A stretch of 64,000 nt of DNA from Alphaproteobacteria bacterium (GTDB lineage Bacteria; Pseudomonadota; Alphaproteobacteria; Rs-D84): the NCBI GenBank assembly GCA_017503725.1, contig JAFVSL010000010.1, positions 1 to 64,000 on the forward strand, in the 5' to 3' direction. Every line of letters starts with the position of its first letter. The stretch's first letter is position 1. The position numbers and the translations under genes are program-made. Positions 7,366-16,426 of the stretch are shown here, piece by piece. The notes below the pieces were generated by a model, which did not search any database, was not told the DNA's origin, and was given only the letters and a program-made list of their open reading frames with translations.

Positions 7366-10077
7366 TTAATGTTTTTTTGCGCAATATCCATACTCTGTTG
7401 TGGCCAAGGTCAGAGAATAGAATTTTTCAAGCAATACATTGTCTGTGTCGTCGTCGCAGCCATCTGTCCCGTGGCTGGTGCCATCCCCTGTCATACATAG
7501 CCCATTCGCACAACAGGTTTTGTTCAGTATTTTATCTGTCCAGGTGTCTGTGACAATCCATTCGCCCCCCAGTGATTCGCATTGTTTATTGGCAGAATAT
7601 GTACAGTAACCCCACTGGGTGTTAGCACCTGTTTCATCATAGAATTTCTTGTATGTGATGTCGCCCGTGTCATCGTGTTCAAGATTGCCATCTTCATCAA
7701 CCCACATCGTGTCAACCCAAACCCCGCCCAGGCGTTCGCACTCTTTTGCCAGTGCAACACCCATATCAATGCGAATGGAATCCATAACAACATTGACGTC
7801 CGCTAAAACATCTGCCGATATAGAGTATTCTGGATTGTTCGCGTTGGATGGACGTACACAGGTTTGAATTGCGTAACGGACCAGACGCTGGTACAAACTG
7901 CCCGCGTAATCGCCACAATTGTGATAGGTTTTTGGGCCGTCGGTATCAGTACTGTCATTATCTGTTGCGACCTTTTCTGGGGCGGCTGTTCCGCCCGCGC
8001 ATATATATCCATCCGGGCAGGGGGTGCAATTGTTTCCGTCGGTTGGGGTTGGATTGTGTTCTATTTTTCCATCTGTTGTTGTTGTCATATAATATCCCGT
8101 GCCCGGTATATAATTTCCGTTTTCGTCGGTGCTTGATGCGGTACACGATGTATATTTTCTGGTTGTGGGACACATAAAACCAGACGATGGGGTGTCGCCA
8201 CTTGGGAACTCGTTTTCGGTTTGTGAAAAGTCAATTTTATTTTCTGTTGTGCTGTTGTTTTGCCATAACTGTTGGTTGCAAGCGTAAATTTGTGCGTATT
8301 TCTGTTCGCCGGGGGCATATACACGACATGCATATGGATAGCCGTGCAATGTATCGTTGCTGGGGACGGCGCAAATGTCGCGTGCAAAATCTTGCAGGGT
8401 GACACGACATTCTTTGGCGATTTTGGAATCGGTTAAATCGTGCATTGCATTGGCCAGTTCTTTCAGACCGTCCGGTCCGCCACCATAAAGGTTTGAACAG
8501 GCGTTTAATTTTTCACGACATAATTCTTCGGACAGTTCCAATCGTTGCCCCAGTAACAATTGTTCTTTGACGTTACTAAAGTCTTTCAGGGATTGGCTTT
8601 GTTCATCGTAACAGGCATTTACAACATCCAGACATTCATTTTTTACATCGCGGATTCGTGATTGCTGGCCCTGGTATATTTCGGTTATTGCCTGGCGAAC
8701 AAATTCATCCCAGACATCGTCGGCCACGTCACGACAGGTGTCAAGGCTGGATTCGGCAAAAATGCGCATACGGTTCAGTTCAGCCACAATCATACGATTT
8801 GTTTGATTGGTCAGGATATTGCCGGACAAAGATATTTGGCCATCCAACTGATAAAAATTAGATGTGTAAATTGGTTCGCCAGTTTCGCGGTTTAAATAAC
8901 GTCCTGTAACATCCAGGCAGTGTACATAATCGGTGCCGCACGCGGTTTCGGATGTCAAATCTTTGCGGACGTTGGCAATGCAATCGTTGATGGATGTTGA
9001 ATTGTGCGCGTTATAATTTTCAAGGCGCGCGGTATGCATTTCACGTTCTGTTTCGCGGACTGACCCCTTGGCCGCGGTGGTTTTGGAATCCAGACTGTTT
9101 GACAGGGTTGTACAATCGTTTTCAATATACATTCCGTATGCAGATACAACCATATTTAATGTTGATTTGGATTCACAGGTTTCAGCAACCATTTGACTGC
9201 ATTGTGCATGAACGGCATTGTAAAGGGATTCCCCAGTCAGGTTGGCGATGTTCGCGCCATCGGCCAGGTTTGTGGTTTTCCATATTTGTTTGATATCACC
9301 ACCAATGTCTAATGTGCCAGATGTGGAAAGTGATTGGGACTTGGCCTGGGCCAGTATGGTGCCGATATTTGCCAACTGTTGGGCGGATGCAGATGTGTCT
9401 TGGGCCGATGCCGCGATTGTTTCGCCGGTGGATGCAGAAATCATAGCATTAACCTCTGCGGCGGATTTGTCAATCGCACTAAGATTAAAATCCTTGAAGT
9501 CTTGTAATTGGTTTGCCGTATCAGATAACAAATTTTCCCGCGATTTAATTTGATTTAATCGGGACGAGCACACGCAACGACGATATGTGTCGTTCTGGGT
9601 TGCGCAAAATTGGTCCATACACGTAAAATATGCATCACGGCACGCGTTGTATCCGGCGCCAAAAGTATTTGATTGGGTTGATGTGGTTGCCGCGCGTGCA
9701 GGGCGCGATATGTTTGTGGCCACGCGCGCAGTAGTTGTGTTGCCGGTTCCGCGCGTGGGTGATTTGGCTGTGTGTCCCAGTGATGCGGTGCGTGCAGCGG
9801 TGACAGATTGCGCGCCCCGTGCAGAGGAACCGGTGCGCACACGTTGTGCGGTACGTGCGGTGGTGGTTCGTGCGGTTGTGTTTTGTGACGCACGCGACGC
9901 GGTCCCACGGGATACAACCGATTGTGTGCCAGATGTGCGTGGTGTAATATTTGTACGCGAAACGGTGGGGGCGGGGGTGGCTGTGTTTCTGGATATTGCG
10001 GCGCCATCACGAACAGCAGCGTTGGCAATGCCAACACTGACGATATACGCCATAATAAGAAGCCAGTTCCTTTTCAT
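7366..10077 (-). CDS. large exported cysteine-rich protein, family member 1
   Basis: This 903-aa protein has a signal peptide (MKRNWLLIMAYIVSVGIANA). A basic, low-complexity Ala/Thr/Arg/Ser segment (about 21-140) follows. Next comes the family signature C-x6-C-M-D-Q-F-C-x9-C-V-C-S at Cys146-Cys170, then helical segments with paired cysteines. The C-terminal third is richer in cysteine (CPDGYICAGG, CERLGGVW, CESLGGEW repeats). It shares the signature, the order of later cysteines and a C-LDVTGRYLNRETGEP block with the 1039-aa protein at 55504-58623. The SD sequence AAGGA abuts the ATG, which is unusually close. No known domain is recognised. It is probably a disulphide-bonded envelope protein. 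Confidence 0.75.
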   Translation of the reverse strand: MKRNWLLIMAYIVSVGIANAAVRDGAAISRNTATPAPTVSRTNITPRTSGTQSVVSRGTASRASQNTTARTTTARTAQRVRTGSSARGAQSVTAARTASLGHTAKSPTRGTGNTTTARVATNISRPARAATTSTQSNTFGAGYNACRDAYFTCMDQFCATQNDTYRRCVCSSRLNQIKSRENLLSDTANQLQDFKDFNLSAIDKSAAEVNAMISASTGETIAASAQDTSASAQQLANIGTILAQAKSQSLSTSGTLDIGGDIKQIWKTTNLADGANIANLTGESLYNAVHAQCSQMVAETCESKSTLNMVVSAYGMYIENDCTTLSNSLDSKTTAAKGSVRETEREMHTARLENYNAHNSTSINDCIANVRKDLTSETACGTDYVHCLDVTGRYLNRETGEPIYTSNFYQLDGQISLSGNILTNQTNRMIVAELNRMRIFAESSLDTCRDVADDVWDEFVRQAITEIYQGQQSRIRDVKNECLDVVNACYDEQSQSLKDFSNVKEQLLLGQRLELSEELCREKLNACSNLYGGGPDGLKELANAMHDLTDSKIAKECRVTLQDFARDICAVPSNDTLHGYPYACRVYAPGEQKYAQIYACNQQLWQNNSTTENKIDFSQTENEFPSGDTPSSGFMCPTTRKYTSCTASSTDENGNYIPGTGYYMTTTTDGKIEHNPTPTDGNNCTPCPDGYICAGGTAAPEKVATDNDSTDTDGPKTYHNCGDYAGSLYQRLVRYAIQTCVRPSNANNPEYSISADVLADVNVVMDSIRIDMGVALAKECERLGGVWVDTMWVDEDGNLEHDDTGDITYKKFYDETGANTQWGYCTYSANKQCESLGGEWIVTDTWTDKILNKTCCANGLCMTGDGTSHGTDGCDDDTDNVLLEKFYSLTLATTEYGYCAKKH

Positions 10078-10123
10078 TCCTTAATATACTGATGATATGA
10101 TATCAAATTTTGTAAAAAAATAC

Positions 10124-10150
10124 TAATAAAAAATCCCGCAATATGCGGGA
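10124..10150 (-). terminator. terminator of infA (leftward)
   Basis: TCCCGCA/TGCGGGA hairpin at 10134-10150. Its T-rich side reads on the minus strand, between infA and the Cys-rich gene. Confidence 0.75.
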
Positions 10151-10159
10151 AAATTATAT

Positions 10160-10405
10160 TTAATTTGCGGCGTCATTTGCGGGGCGGTTGCGTTCTACGA
10201 ATGTGATGCGTCCCTTGTCCAAATCGTATGGTGTCATTTCAACACGAACGCGTTCGCCGACATTGACCCAAATACGGGCCTTGCGCATTTTGCCACAGAC
10301 CGTCGCCAAGATTTCGTGCCCGTTTTCCAGTTTTACACGGAACATAGTGTTGGGCAATTTGTCTTCGACAGTGCCACTAAAAACAATTACATCATCTTTT
10401 GCCAT
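10160..10405 (-). CDS. infA: translation initiation factor IF-1
   Basis: This 81-aa S1/OB-fold protein binds the ribosomal A site during initiation. The sequence ([17 protein letters not shown], then [16 protein letters not shown]) is a full-length match in pattern, with a short C-terminal extension (RPANDAAN). An AAGGGA SD sequence precedes the ATG. The gene has its own terminator and is divergent from the Cys-rich pair to its right. Confidence 0.97.
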   Translation of the reverse strand: MAKDDVIVFSGTVEDKLPNTMFRVKLENGHEILATVCGKMRKARIWVNVGERVRVEMTPYDLDKGRITFVERNRPANDAAN

Positions 10406-10537
10406 ATATAATCCCTTGATATTTTTCTGAAATCAATGATATTGCGTGGTCGATAAAATTGCAAGAATTTTTTATTTCACTTGTGCAAGTCTTAAATGTT
10501 TGATAAAATATTTATAAATTTTGTAGTGGGGATGCTT

Positions 10538-12700
10538 ATGAATATAAGAATATTTGCAGCGTTATTGTGTTTGGTTCCGGGAATCTCTTTTGCCGCGTCG
10601 CGGGCGGATTCTGCGCGTGTTGGGGTTAATCGTGTGTCTAATGCTGCGGCGCGTATGCCGACGCTGACGGCTTATGCAAATGGTAATGTATCGACGAATG
10701 TTGCAACTGATGATGTTGCGGGTGTAAAACCGGATCAGGGTACGGCTGATACCCCATCGGAAGATTTACCAAAAGATGATGGTGCGGAAAATGAAACGCC
10801 CGCCCCCGGGAACAGTGCGAATTGTCGTGAAGCGTATCGTGCGTGTATGGATGAATTTTGCTTGTTGGACGAGTCCGAGGGATATCGTTGTGCGTGCTCA
10901 TCGAATATTGAAAAGTCCAAAAGTTTAATCCAGGAAATTCAGTCTATTCAGGAAGAGGCGGATAAACTCTATACCGAGGGGGTAGAGCGTGAACAGCTGG
11001 GTGCCAAGGCAAAGTTAGTTTTCGGCGAAAGTGATGCGGCCAAGAAAAATTCAATTCTGACGGGGTTTGATTTTTCGGCCTGGGCGACCAGTGGTGCCGA
11101 TGATGAAGAAGATGAAGGGCTGGATGCGGATTTTGAAATTGGTGACGCGCTTTATGAAATGGCGGCGGAACAATGTGCCGCGGAATTAGAGGCCTGTGGT
11201 GCCAAAGCAGAAATGGAAGAATTGCTTTATTCGCGTCAAATTACGGCCGATTGTAAATCTTATAATACATATCTGGATGAACAGAAAATCAATGCCCAGG
11301 CGAATAAGCGCACCGCAGAGGCCGCCGTTCGCAAGGCGCGTTTGGAAATGCTGGATACGACGAACAAGTACAATCAGGGTGAATGTTTGTTGGCGTACAA
11401 GGCGTGTATTGCGGACAAGGGCGGATGTGGTTCTAATTTTGAGAACTGTTTAGATGCGGATTTGTTGGGGCGTCGTGCGAATGCGTGCGAAGGGGTCTTG
11501 GATCAATGTATGGCGGTGCGCGATTATGTTTTAAAAGACTGGAAGGCGGAATCCCAGGCAATATTGGTTGATGCTGAAAAGTATGCTGATAAATATCGTC
11601 GTCAAACGTGTCTGGCCCAGATTCAAGTTTGTCTGGAAGATGGGTGTTCGACATCAACAAATTCGGCGTGTTTGTCTGACGTTGATGTTGCGGCGGGTGT
11701 CTGCCCAATAATTGACGAGTGTAATGAAATGATTCCAGGACTGAAAAGTGTTGTGAATGACAAGCTGTTCTATTTACGGACCCAGTTCTGTCAGAATGAT
11801 ATTGATGCCTGTTTACGGGACAAGTGTGGTGAAAACTTTACGGCACCTGAATGCGTTGGTAAAAAAACAAGTGATATCGCAAAAATGTGTCCCCAGGATA
11901 TGTTTCCGTCGTGTAAAAATGAGACACAATTCGATATTATTGTCCAGGCAGCATTATTGCAGATGGATTATCAGTTAATGCAGGGGTGTGTAAATTATTT
12001 TGGTGAACAACTGGGCAAGGTTTGCGGAACCGATATGGCGTGTTTGCCAAATGACGCAACGGTCGAAGGGTTAATGACCCTGCCAAAGGATGAGGCAGGA
12101 TTTGCGGCGTTGCGTGCAACGGTGCGCGATAATTCCGCCGCCGCGGTTGATGAATTCTTTACTCAGTTTGAAAAGGATATGACGGTTGCGGCCTGTATGG
12201 ACAGTGAAAAACCAAAGGGTAAAAAGAGTTTGGGCGATACAGTATTTAATTCGGCAAAAATGATTGCTAAAATTGGCGCAGAGAATCGAGCATTGCGGGC
12301 ATTGGAAACCAAAATTGCAGAACTGTCACGTCAACAAGACTTGGCAGAGGCCGAGAAAAACTGTTACAGTACTTATAAGGTTGAAAAACCTGATGAGTCT
12401 GAGAAAAATTATAGTTATATCCGCAGTGTGACATTTGAACCGGATTTGCGTAATTGTCACGTTTGTCGTATGCAACAGGTTTGCGAAACCGGCGGTGAAT
12501 CCAAGGCGTCGTCTGCGTTAAAAGCGGCGGCGGGCGGCCTGTCGGCGGGGGCGGCGGCCGGTACGATGGTTAATGCCGGTTGGGGGACCGCGATTGGTGG
12601 CATTGTTGGTGCGGTTGGTGCCGGTATTGGTGGCGCTTTGTCGGGTGGCAAACAAGAATTTTGTCAGGAAATTGAATCCTGTGAAGATATCAATATGTAA
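10538..12700 (+). CDS. large exported cysteine-rich protein, family member 2
   Basis: This 720-aa protein starts with a signal peptide (MNIRIFAALLCLVPGISFAA). GGGG six bases before the ATG at 10538 supports this start; an ATG two codons upstream is also possible. An acidic linker leads to the signature C-x6-C-M-D-E-F-C-x9-C-A-C-S at Cys96-Cys120. Long charged helical segments follow with regularly placed Cys pairs (CAAELEAC, CLAYKAC-like, CLAQIQVC). Near the end there is a CxxC pair (CHVC), a glycine-zipper-like hydrophobic stretch (AIGGIVGAVGAGIGGALSGG), and a C-terminus in CEDINM. The downstream paralogue ends in CEDIQM. The two genes are 16 bases apart and form an operon. Function unknown. 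Confidence 0.75.
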   Translation: MNIRIFAALLCLVPGISFAASRADSARVGVNRVSNAAARMPTLTAYANGNVSTNVATDDVAGVKPDQGTADTPSEDLPKDDGAENETPAPGNSANCREAYRACMDEFCLLDESEGYRCACSSNIEKSKSLIQEIQSIQEEADKLYTEGVEREQLGAKAKLVFGESDAAKKNSILTGFDFSAWATSGADDEEDEGLDADFEIGDALYEMAAEQCAAELEACGAKAEMEELLYSRQITADCKSYNTYLDEQKINAQANKRTAEAAVRKARLEMLDTTNKYNQGECLLAYKACIADKGGCGSNFENCLDADLLGRRANACEGVLDQCMAVRDYVLKDWKAESQAILVDAEKYADKYRRQTCLAQIQVCLEDGCSTSTNSACLSDVDVAAGVCPIIDECNEMIPGLKSVVNDKLFYLRTQFCQNDIDACLRDKCGENFTAPECVGKKTSDIAKMCPQDMFPSCKNETQFDIIVQAALLQMDYQLMQGCVNYFGEQLGKVCGTDMACLPNDATVEGLMTLPKDEAGFAALRATVRDNSAAAVDEFFTQFEKDMTVAACMDSEKPKGKKSLGDTVFNSAKMIAKIGAENRALRALETKIAELSRQQDLAEAEKNCYSTYKVEKPDESEKNYSYIRSVTFEPDLRNCHVCRMQQVCETGGESKASSALKAAAGGLSAGAAAGTMVNAGWGTAIGGIVGAVGAGIGGALSGGKQEFCQEIESCEDINM

Positions 12701-12716
12701 AAAAAAGAGAGAGGCT

Positions 12717-15191
12717 ATGAAAAAACTGGGTGCATTTTGTGGTGTATTGGCGGCGTTGTCTGTGATGACATCGGCGGATGTGATGGCCGCAACCAAGAAG
12801 ACTTCGACAACAAAACAATCCACCATACAAAAAGGAACGTCCGTTCGTGCCAAGGTGACGGCGACGGGGCTTTATGACCAGGAATGTTATGATGCGTTCT
12901 ATGGATGTATGGATCAATTCTGTATTTCTGATACGTCCAACGGGGGCAGTTGCGCGTGCAGTGATGCATCATTTGAGTATGAAAAGAAATTCAAGGCAAT
13001 CCAAGATAAAATGATAGAGGCTGAACGTATCGCCACCGAAGAGGTCGAAAAGGTTCAAGCCGGCGCCGATGCAGACATCATTTTCACGGGTAAACGTGAA
13101 TACAATGATGATGGTTCAATCGTTGATTTGGGTGAAGAAAAACAGACCAAGGAAAAGAAACGGGCCGATTTGTTGGCAATGTTTGAAACAGATTTGTATG
13201 ATGACGAAGAAGAAGAATATGTTGATATTTCTGATTTGACGGGTGATGCATTGTTTGAAGCCGCCGAAGAACTGTGCTTGGAACAAATTCCCGAAACGTG
13301 CGAGGCAAAAGATATCGCGTTATTGCGCCAAATGTATTCACGTCAGATTGTTTCCGATTGCAAGGCGTTTGAAAATACAATCGCATCCAAATCCGTAGAT
13401 GCAGATAAGGCAATGGCCGCCGCCGAGGGCGCGGTGCGTGCCGCACTGAAAGAAAGTTTTGACAGTGCGAACAAGTATGATTTGGGAACCTGTATGGTTG
13501 AATTCAAGAAGTGTATGCGTAGCGAGGATGCGTGCGGTTCGAATTGGGATAATTGTGTATCAACAATTGCATCTGAAAATATGCAAAATGAAAAGACCAA
13601 GAGTGTTGCCGGCACGACCGTAGAAACCGTGAATGTCTATGACATTACGGCATCGACGATGGAAATATTGGATTCAAAACGTATAATTTGTGAACGCGTT
13701 CTGGACAGTTGCGTTGCCGTTCGTGATAATGTTTGGCCGGCGTTCCTGCGCGAGGCCGCGCCTACAATCAAACTGGCCGAGGGGCGCGCAGAATCCAAAA
13801 TGCGTCAGTCCTGTTTGACCAATATTTCAAACTGTATCCAAAAGGCTTGTAAAGACGATATCGTCGGCAAGGGGGTTGATTCTATGGATGCGTGTTTGTC
13901 CCGTCCGGATATGGCACGTTCATTCTGCAAGGTGGAAATTGATCCGTGTGAACGTATGGAACCGTTAATCTGGGGATATGTCGTAGATAAATTGGCGGCA
14001 ATGCGTGTTGATGCCTGTACGCAAGAGGTCAAGGATTGCTTTACCGCGGAAACACGTTGTGGTGAAAACTTTGAAAATTGTATCGGTATGGATTATGACT
14101 ATATCCACGATATTTGTCCAATAGACAGCCTGGTTGTGTGCAAGGCGAATAATCCAAAATTCTCGATGGATGATTTGGATTCTATGTTGATGGGACTGTA
14201 TCTGAATATTGATAATTCGGCCCTGGATACGTGCCAGAATCTGGTTGATGAAAAGATGATGGAAATTTGTGGTTCAACCACGGATTGTAACAGTTTTGCC
14301 GCAGACGATGTCATTGGAACCGGCAGTTTGTTCTCGCAAAAACTGGATGATGTGTATCGTGTGACGGGTATGATATCGTTTGGCTCGATAAAGATGGGTG
14401 CTGCTTCTGTTCTCACTGATGATGAAGATGTTTTAAAACCTGGTGAAATTGGTGTGAAAGACTATATCAGTCAGATACGTGCCAAAAATGTCAATGTAAA
14501 AGATTCAGCGGCGATAATATCATCGATTGAAAGCGAATTGGAAAACATAGCAGGCACAATCAATCGTACCATTGAAATGATAGAATTGGATCCAGAAATT
14601 CAGTATTGTGTAAATGGTCGTGATTTGTCCCAGATTACTGGTCAAAAGGGTGCCAAGACATCTGGTCGTTTTCCGAATCTGTTGAATCAGTTAAAGGTTC
14701 AGATTGCGACGGCGGCCCTGCGCAAGGCCCAGGATAATTATAACGAGAAATTCCAGGATCTTGTTGCGGATGCCACCAAGAGCGCAGATGAAGATTTGGC
14801 ACAATATATGTGCCAGAAGATGGCCGAAACAGGTGCAATGACATTAACCAGTCCAAGTACCGAAATAATGCCACCATATGCAATTTCGTATGATGTTGGT
14901 GTGGGGCTGACGGCGGCAGATTTGTCCCAGGGGGGCAAAGGCGTGGCGTCGCTGGGCGGTGTAACGTTCAAGAACAATGGATATCTGGGTAAATCAAATA
15001 CAGATATGAATGCAGGCACCAAAGAAACAACCGCGATATTCAATCGCGAAACCCGTACGTGTCGCATTTGTACAACGGTTGTTACCCAGGATTGTAAGAC
15101 CACTGGCTCCAAGTCCTGGTTCCATAATAACCGTAATATAGAATGCAAGGCGAGTGAACCGGTTGAAAAGTGTGAAGATATCCAGATGTAA
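12717..15191 (+). CDS. large exported cysteine-rich protein, family member 3
   Basis: This 824-aa protein starts at the ATG at 12717, behind AGAGAGAGG, with signal peptide MKKLGAFCGVLAALSVMTSA. The family signature sits at Cys57-Cys81 with exactly the same cysteine spacing as its paralogues. A long charged, coiled-coil-prone body follows with Cys pairs shared with member 2 (ERVLDSCVAVRDNVW against EGVLDQCMAVRDYVL, CGSNWDNC against CGSNFENC). A CxxC (CRIC) comes near the end and the C-terminus is CEDIQM. It lacks the basic low-complexity linker of members 1 and 4. It is probably cotranscribed with member 2 and ends at a strong terminator. Confidence 0.75.
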   Translation: MKKLGAFCGVLAALSVMTSADVMAATKKTSTTKQSTIQKGTSVRAKVTATGLYDQECYDAFYGCMDQFCISDTSNGGSCACSDASFEYEKKFKAIQDKMIEAERIATEEVEKVQAGADADIIFTGKREYNDDGSIVDLGEEKQTKEKKRADLLAMFETDLYDDEEEEYVDISDLTGDALFEAAEELCLEQIPETCEAKDIALLRQMYSRQIVSDCKAFENTIASKSVDADKAMAAAEGAVRAALKESFDSANKYDLGTCMVEFKKCMRSEDACGSNWDNCVSTIASENMQNEKTKSVAGTTVETVNVYDITASTMEILDSKRIICERVLDSCVAVRDNVWPAFLREAAPTIKLAEGRAESKMRQSCLTNISNCIQKACKDDIVGKGVDSMDACLSRPDMARSFCKVEIDPCERMEPLIWGYVVDKLAAMRVDACTQEVKDCFTAETRCGENFENCIGMDYDYIHDICPIDSLVVCKANNPKFSMDDLDSMLMGLYLNIDNSALDTCQNLVDEKMMEICGSTTDCNSFAADDVIGTGSLFSQKLDDVYRVTGMISFGSIKMGAASVLTDDEDVLKPGEIGVKDYISQIRAKNVNVKDSAAIISSIESELENIAGTINRTIEMIELDPEIQYCVNGRDLSQITGQKGAKTSGRFPNLLNQLKVQIATAALRKAQDNYNEKFQDLVADATKSADEDLAQYMCQKMAETGAMTLTSPSTEIMPPYAISYDVGVGLTAADLSQGGKGVASLGGVTFKNNGYLGKSNTDMNAGTKETTAIFNRETRTCRICTTVVTQDCKTTGSKSWFHNNRNIECKASEPVEKCEDIQM

Positions 15192-15192
15192 C

Positions 15193-15219
15193 AAAATCCC
15201 CCGTTTGGGGGATTTTTAG
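15193..15219 (+). terminator. terminator of the Cys-rich operon
   Basis: The recurrent AATCCCCC/GGGGGATT hairpin with TTTTT, directly after the stop codon. Confidence 0.9.
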
Positions 15220-15236
15220 TGGATAGTGCAAGTGGC

Positions 15237-15309
15237 TAGTGGTTAGTGTCGGTGTGCGGCGAATGCCGCACATCATAGTGCTTCTATTCCCCACTAGCAC
15301 TAACCACTA
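15237..15309. repeat. composite inverted repeat
   Basis: TAGTGGTTAGTG at 15237-15248 is the exact complement of 15298-15309. Inside it lies a perfect eight-base-pair hairpin (TGTGCGGC, loop GAAT, GCCGCACA, 15253-15272). Degenerate TAGTG units flank the outer arms. No coding sequence is visible. It looks like a small dispersed repeat or cruciform. Confidence 0.6.
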
Positions 15310-15330
15310 ATCACTAAATTTTTATTTAGC

Positions 15331-15446
15331 GGGGGATTGTATAATGTATGCGCCGGCGGGTGTCAGTTACACCGACAATCTCGGCGCATATGAATTTACC
15401 GACGCGTGCCCAATGAAATAAAAAAACGCCTGATTAGGCGTTTTTT
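15331..15446 (+). ncRNA. possible small structured RNA or 25-codon ORF with its own terminator
   Basis: A nine-base-pair stem (15347-15355 with 15382-15390) encloses a second stem (GGTGT/ACACC). A terminator hairpin, ACGCC/GGCGT with six T, follows at 15421-15446. The same stretch also reads as a 25-residue ORF (15344-15421) with a GGGGGA SD sequence seven bases upstream. Structure, ORF or both may be real. It lies between two convergent genes. Confidence 0.35.
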
Positions 15447-15483
15447 GAGATATCTAATGGCACCACAGCAATATAAAAATTTT

Positions 15484-16185
15484 TTATTCCCGCCAGATGA
15501 CAGATTTGAACATAGAATTTATTTTTTCGCGCAGGGGGGAATCATTAAAAAACTGTTCCCGGGATGCGGAATCTGTTTTGTGTGCGTCATCTTCAAAGTG
15601 TGGGATATATTTTTGAATCGCAATATTGGCAACGTTGCGTGCGTGCAAAATATCCACAATTTCCAGCAAGTCCAGTTTCGTGATAAAACGCGGATCGGTT
15701 GTTATGCGAACCTCAAAATCACGGCCGGTGTCACGCCAGATGTCCAGTGATTTTATCATATTGTCGTATGCAATATGTTGCCCCGTCAGATCTGGGTATT
15801 TTTCACGTGTTGCCTTGAAATCCAGGCCAATCCAATCAACCACATCCGTCGCACGACGTAAGGTTTCGGGATAAAATCCGTTGGTGTGTAATCCGATTTT
15901 AAACCCCAGTTCCCGTACACGTCGCATATATTCAATCGCCGTGTCGGATTGCATCAGGGCTTCACCCCCGGAAAAAACGACCGCTTCCAATTTACCAACG
16001 CGGGATTTCAACCATTCGAATACCCGTTCGGGGTCATATTCACCATCGTGTGGGGTTAATAAATGGGGATTGGAACAATATGCACACCGCAATGGACACC
16101 CGACCAAGAACAGCACCGCCGCCAATTTTCCCGGATAATCAATTGTGGTGAATGAAACCAATCCCCCGATTTGTACAGATTTCAT
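15484..16185 (-). CDS. nrdG: anaerobic ribonucleotide reductase activating protein (radical SAM)
   Basis: This 233-aa radical SAM enzyme has the [4Fe-4S]-binding motif C-x3-C-x2-C (CPLRCAYC) near residue 30 and a SAM-binding GGEAL motif. The expected role is to generate the glycyl radical on NrdD. The family also resembles pyruvate formate-lyase activases. The assignment to NrdG rests on its place ten bases after the NrdD tail ORF and in the same operon as nrdD. Confidence 0.88.
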   Translation of the reverse strand: MKSVQIGGLVSFTTIDYPGKLAAVLFLVGCPLRCAYCSNPHLLTPHDGEYDPERVFEWLKSRVGKLEAVVFSGGEALMQSDTAIEYMRRVRELGFKIGLHTNGFYPETLRRATDVVDWIGLDFKATREKYPDLTGQHIAYDNMIKSLDIWRDTGRDFEVRITTDPRFITKLDLLEIVDILHARNVANIAIQKYIPHFEDDAHKTDSASREQFFNDSPLREKINSMFKSVIWRE

Positions 16186-16195
16186 AATGATAGAC

Positions 16196-16375
16196 TTATG
16201 CTGCTTTCTTTAACAGTTCAGCGTGACGGCAACCCGTTGTTAAACAATTTGATTCTGTGAATGTTTTGCGTTCGCAAAATTCAGAATATTTGCCAATGTT
16301 AAAGTTCGATACCGGGCGAATAAAACCCATAGAGCGTGAAAATACTTCGCAACGTGTTCTTTGGCAATTAGTCAT
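16196..16375 (-). CDS. separate glycyl-radical C-terminal piece of class III ribonucleotide reductase
   Basis: This 59-aa protein begins MTNCQRTRCEVFSRSMGFIR. Its R-x-x-G-[YF]-[LI] motif and the later N-x-G-K-x3-E stretch correspond to the NrdD glycyl-radical tail (RVCGYL followed by NAGKQEE in E. coli), with Gly17 as the expected radical site. It has its own SD sequence (GGGAGGA, eight bases upstream) and lies 51 bases after the nrdD stop and 10 bases before nrdG. The large NrdD ORF lacks this tail. A C-terminal Cys pair (CLTTGC) is extra. The gene is too short for most ORF callers. Confidence 0.82.
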   Translation of the reverse strand: MTNCQRTRCEVFSRSMGFIRPVSNFNIGKYSEFCERKTFTESNCLTTGCRHAELLKKAA

Positions 16376-16426
16376 AATGTGTTCCTCCCTTTTCTTTTAT
16401 GCTGACTGTTAATTATTGTTTGTTGA

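Noticed and set aside
9587-10084. 165-codon open frame opposite the low-complexity segment of Cys-rich member 1 (and a similar one opposite member 4)
   Set aside because: It mirrors a repetitive GC-rich region, has no SD sequence, and its Val/Arg/Ala composition is the expected antisense of Thr/Ala/Arg codons.
15484-16185. Pyruvate formate-lyase activating enzyme
   Set aside because: The operon position with nrdD and its tail, and the absence of pfl genes nearby, favour NrdG.
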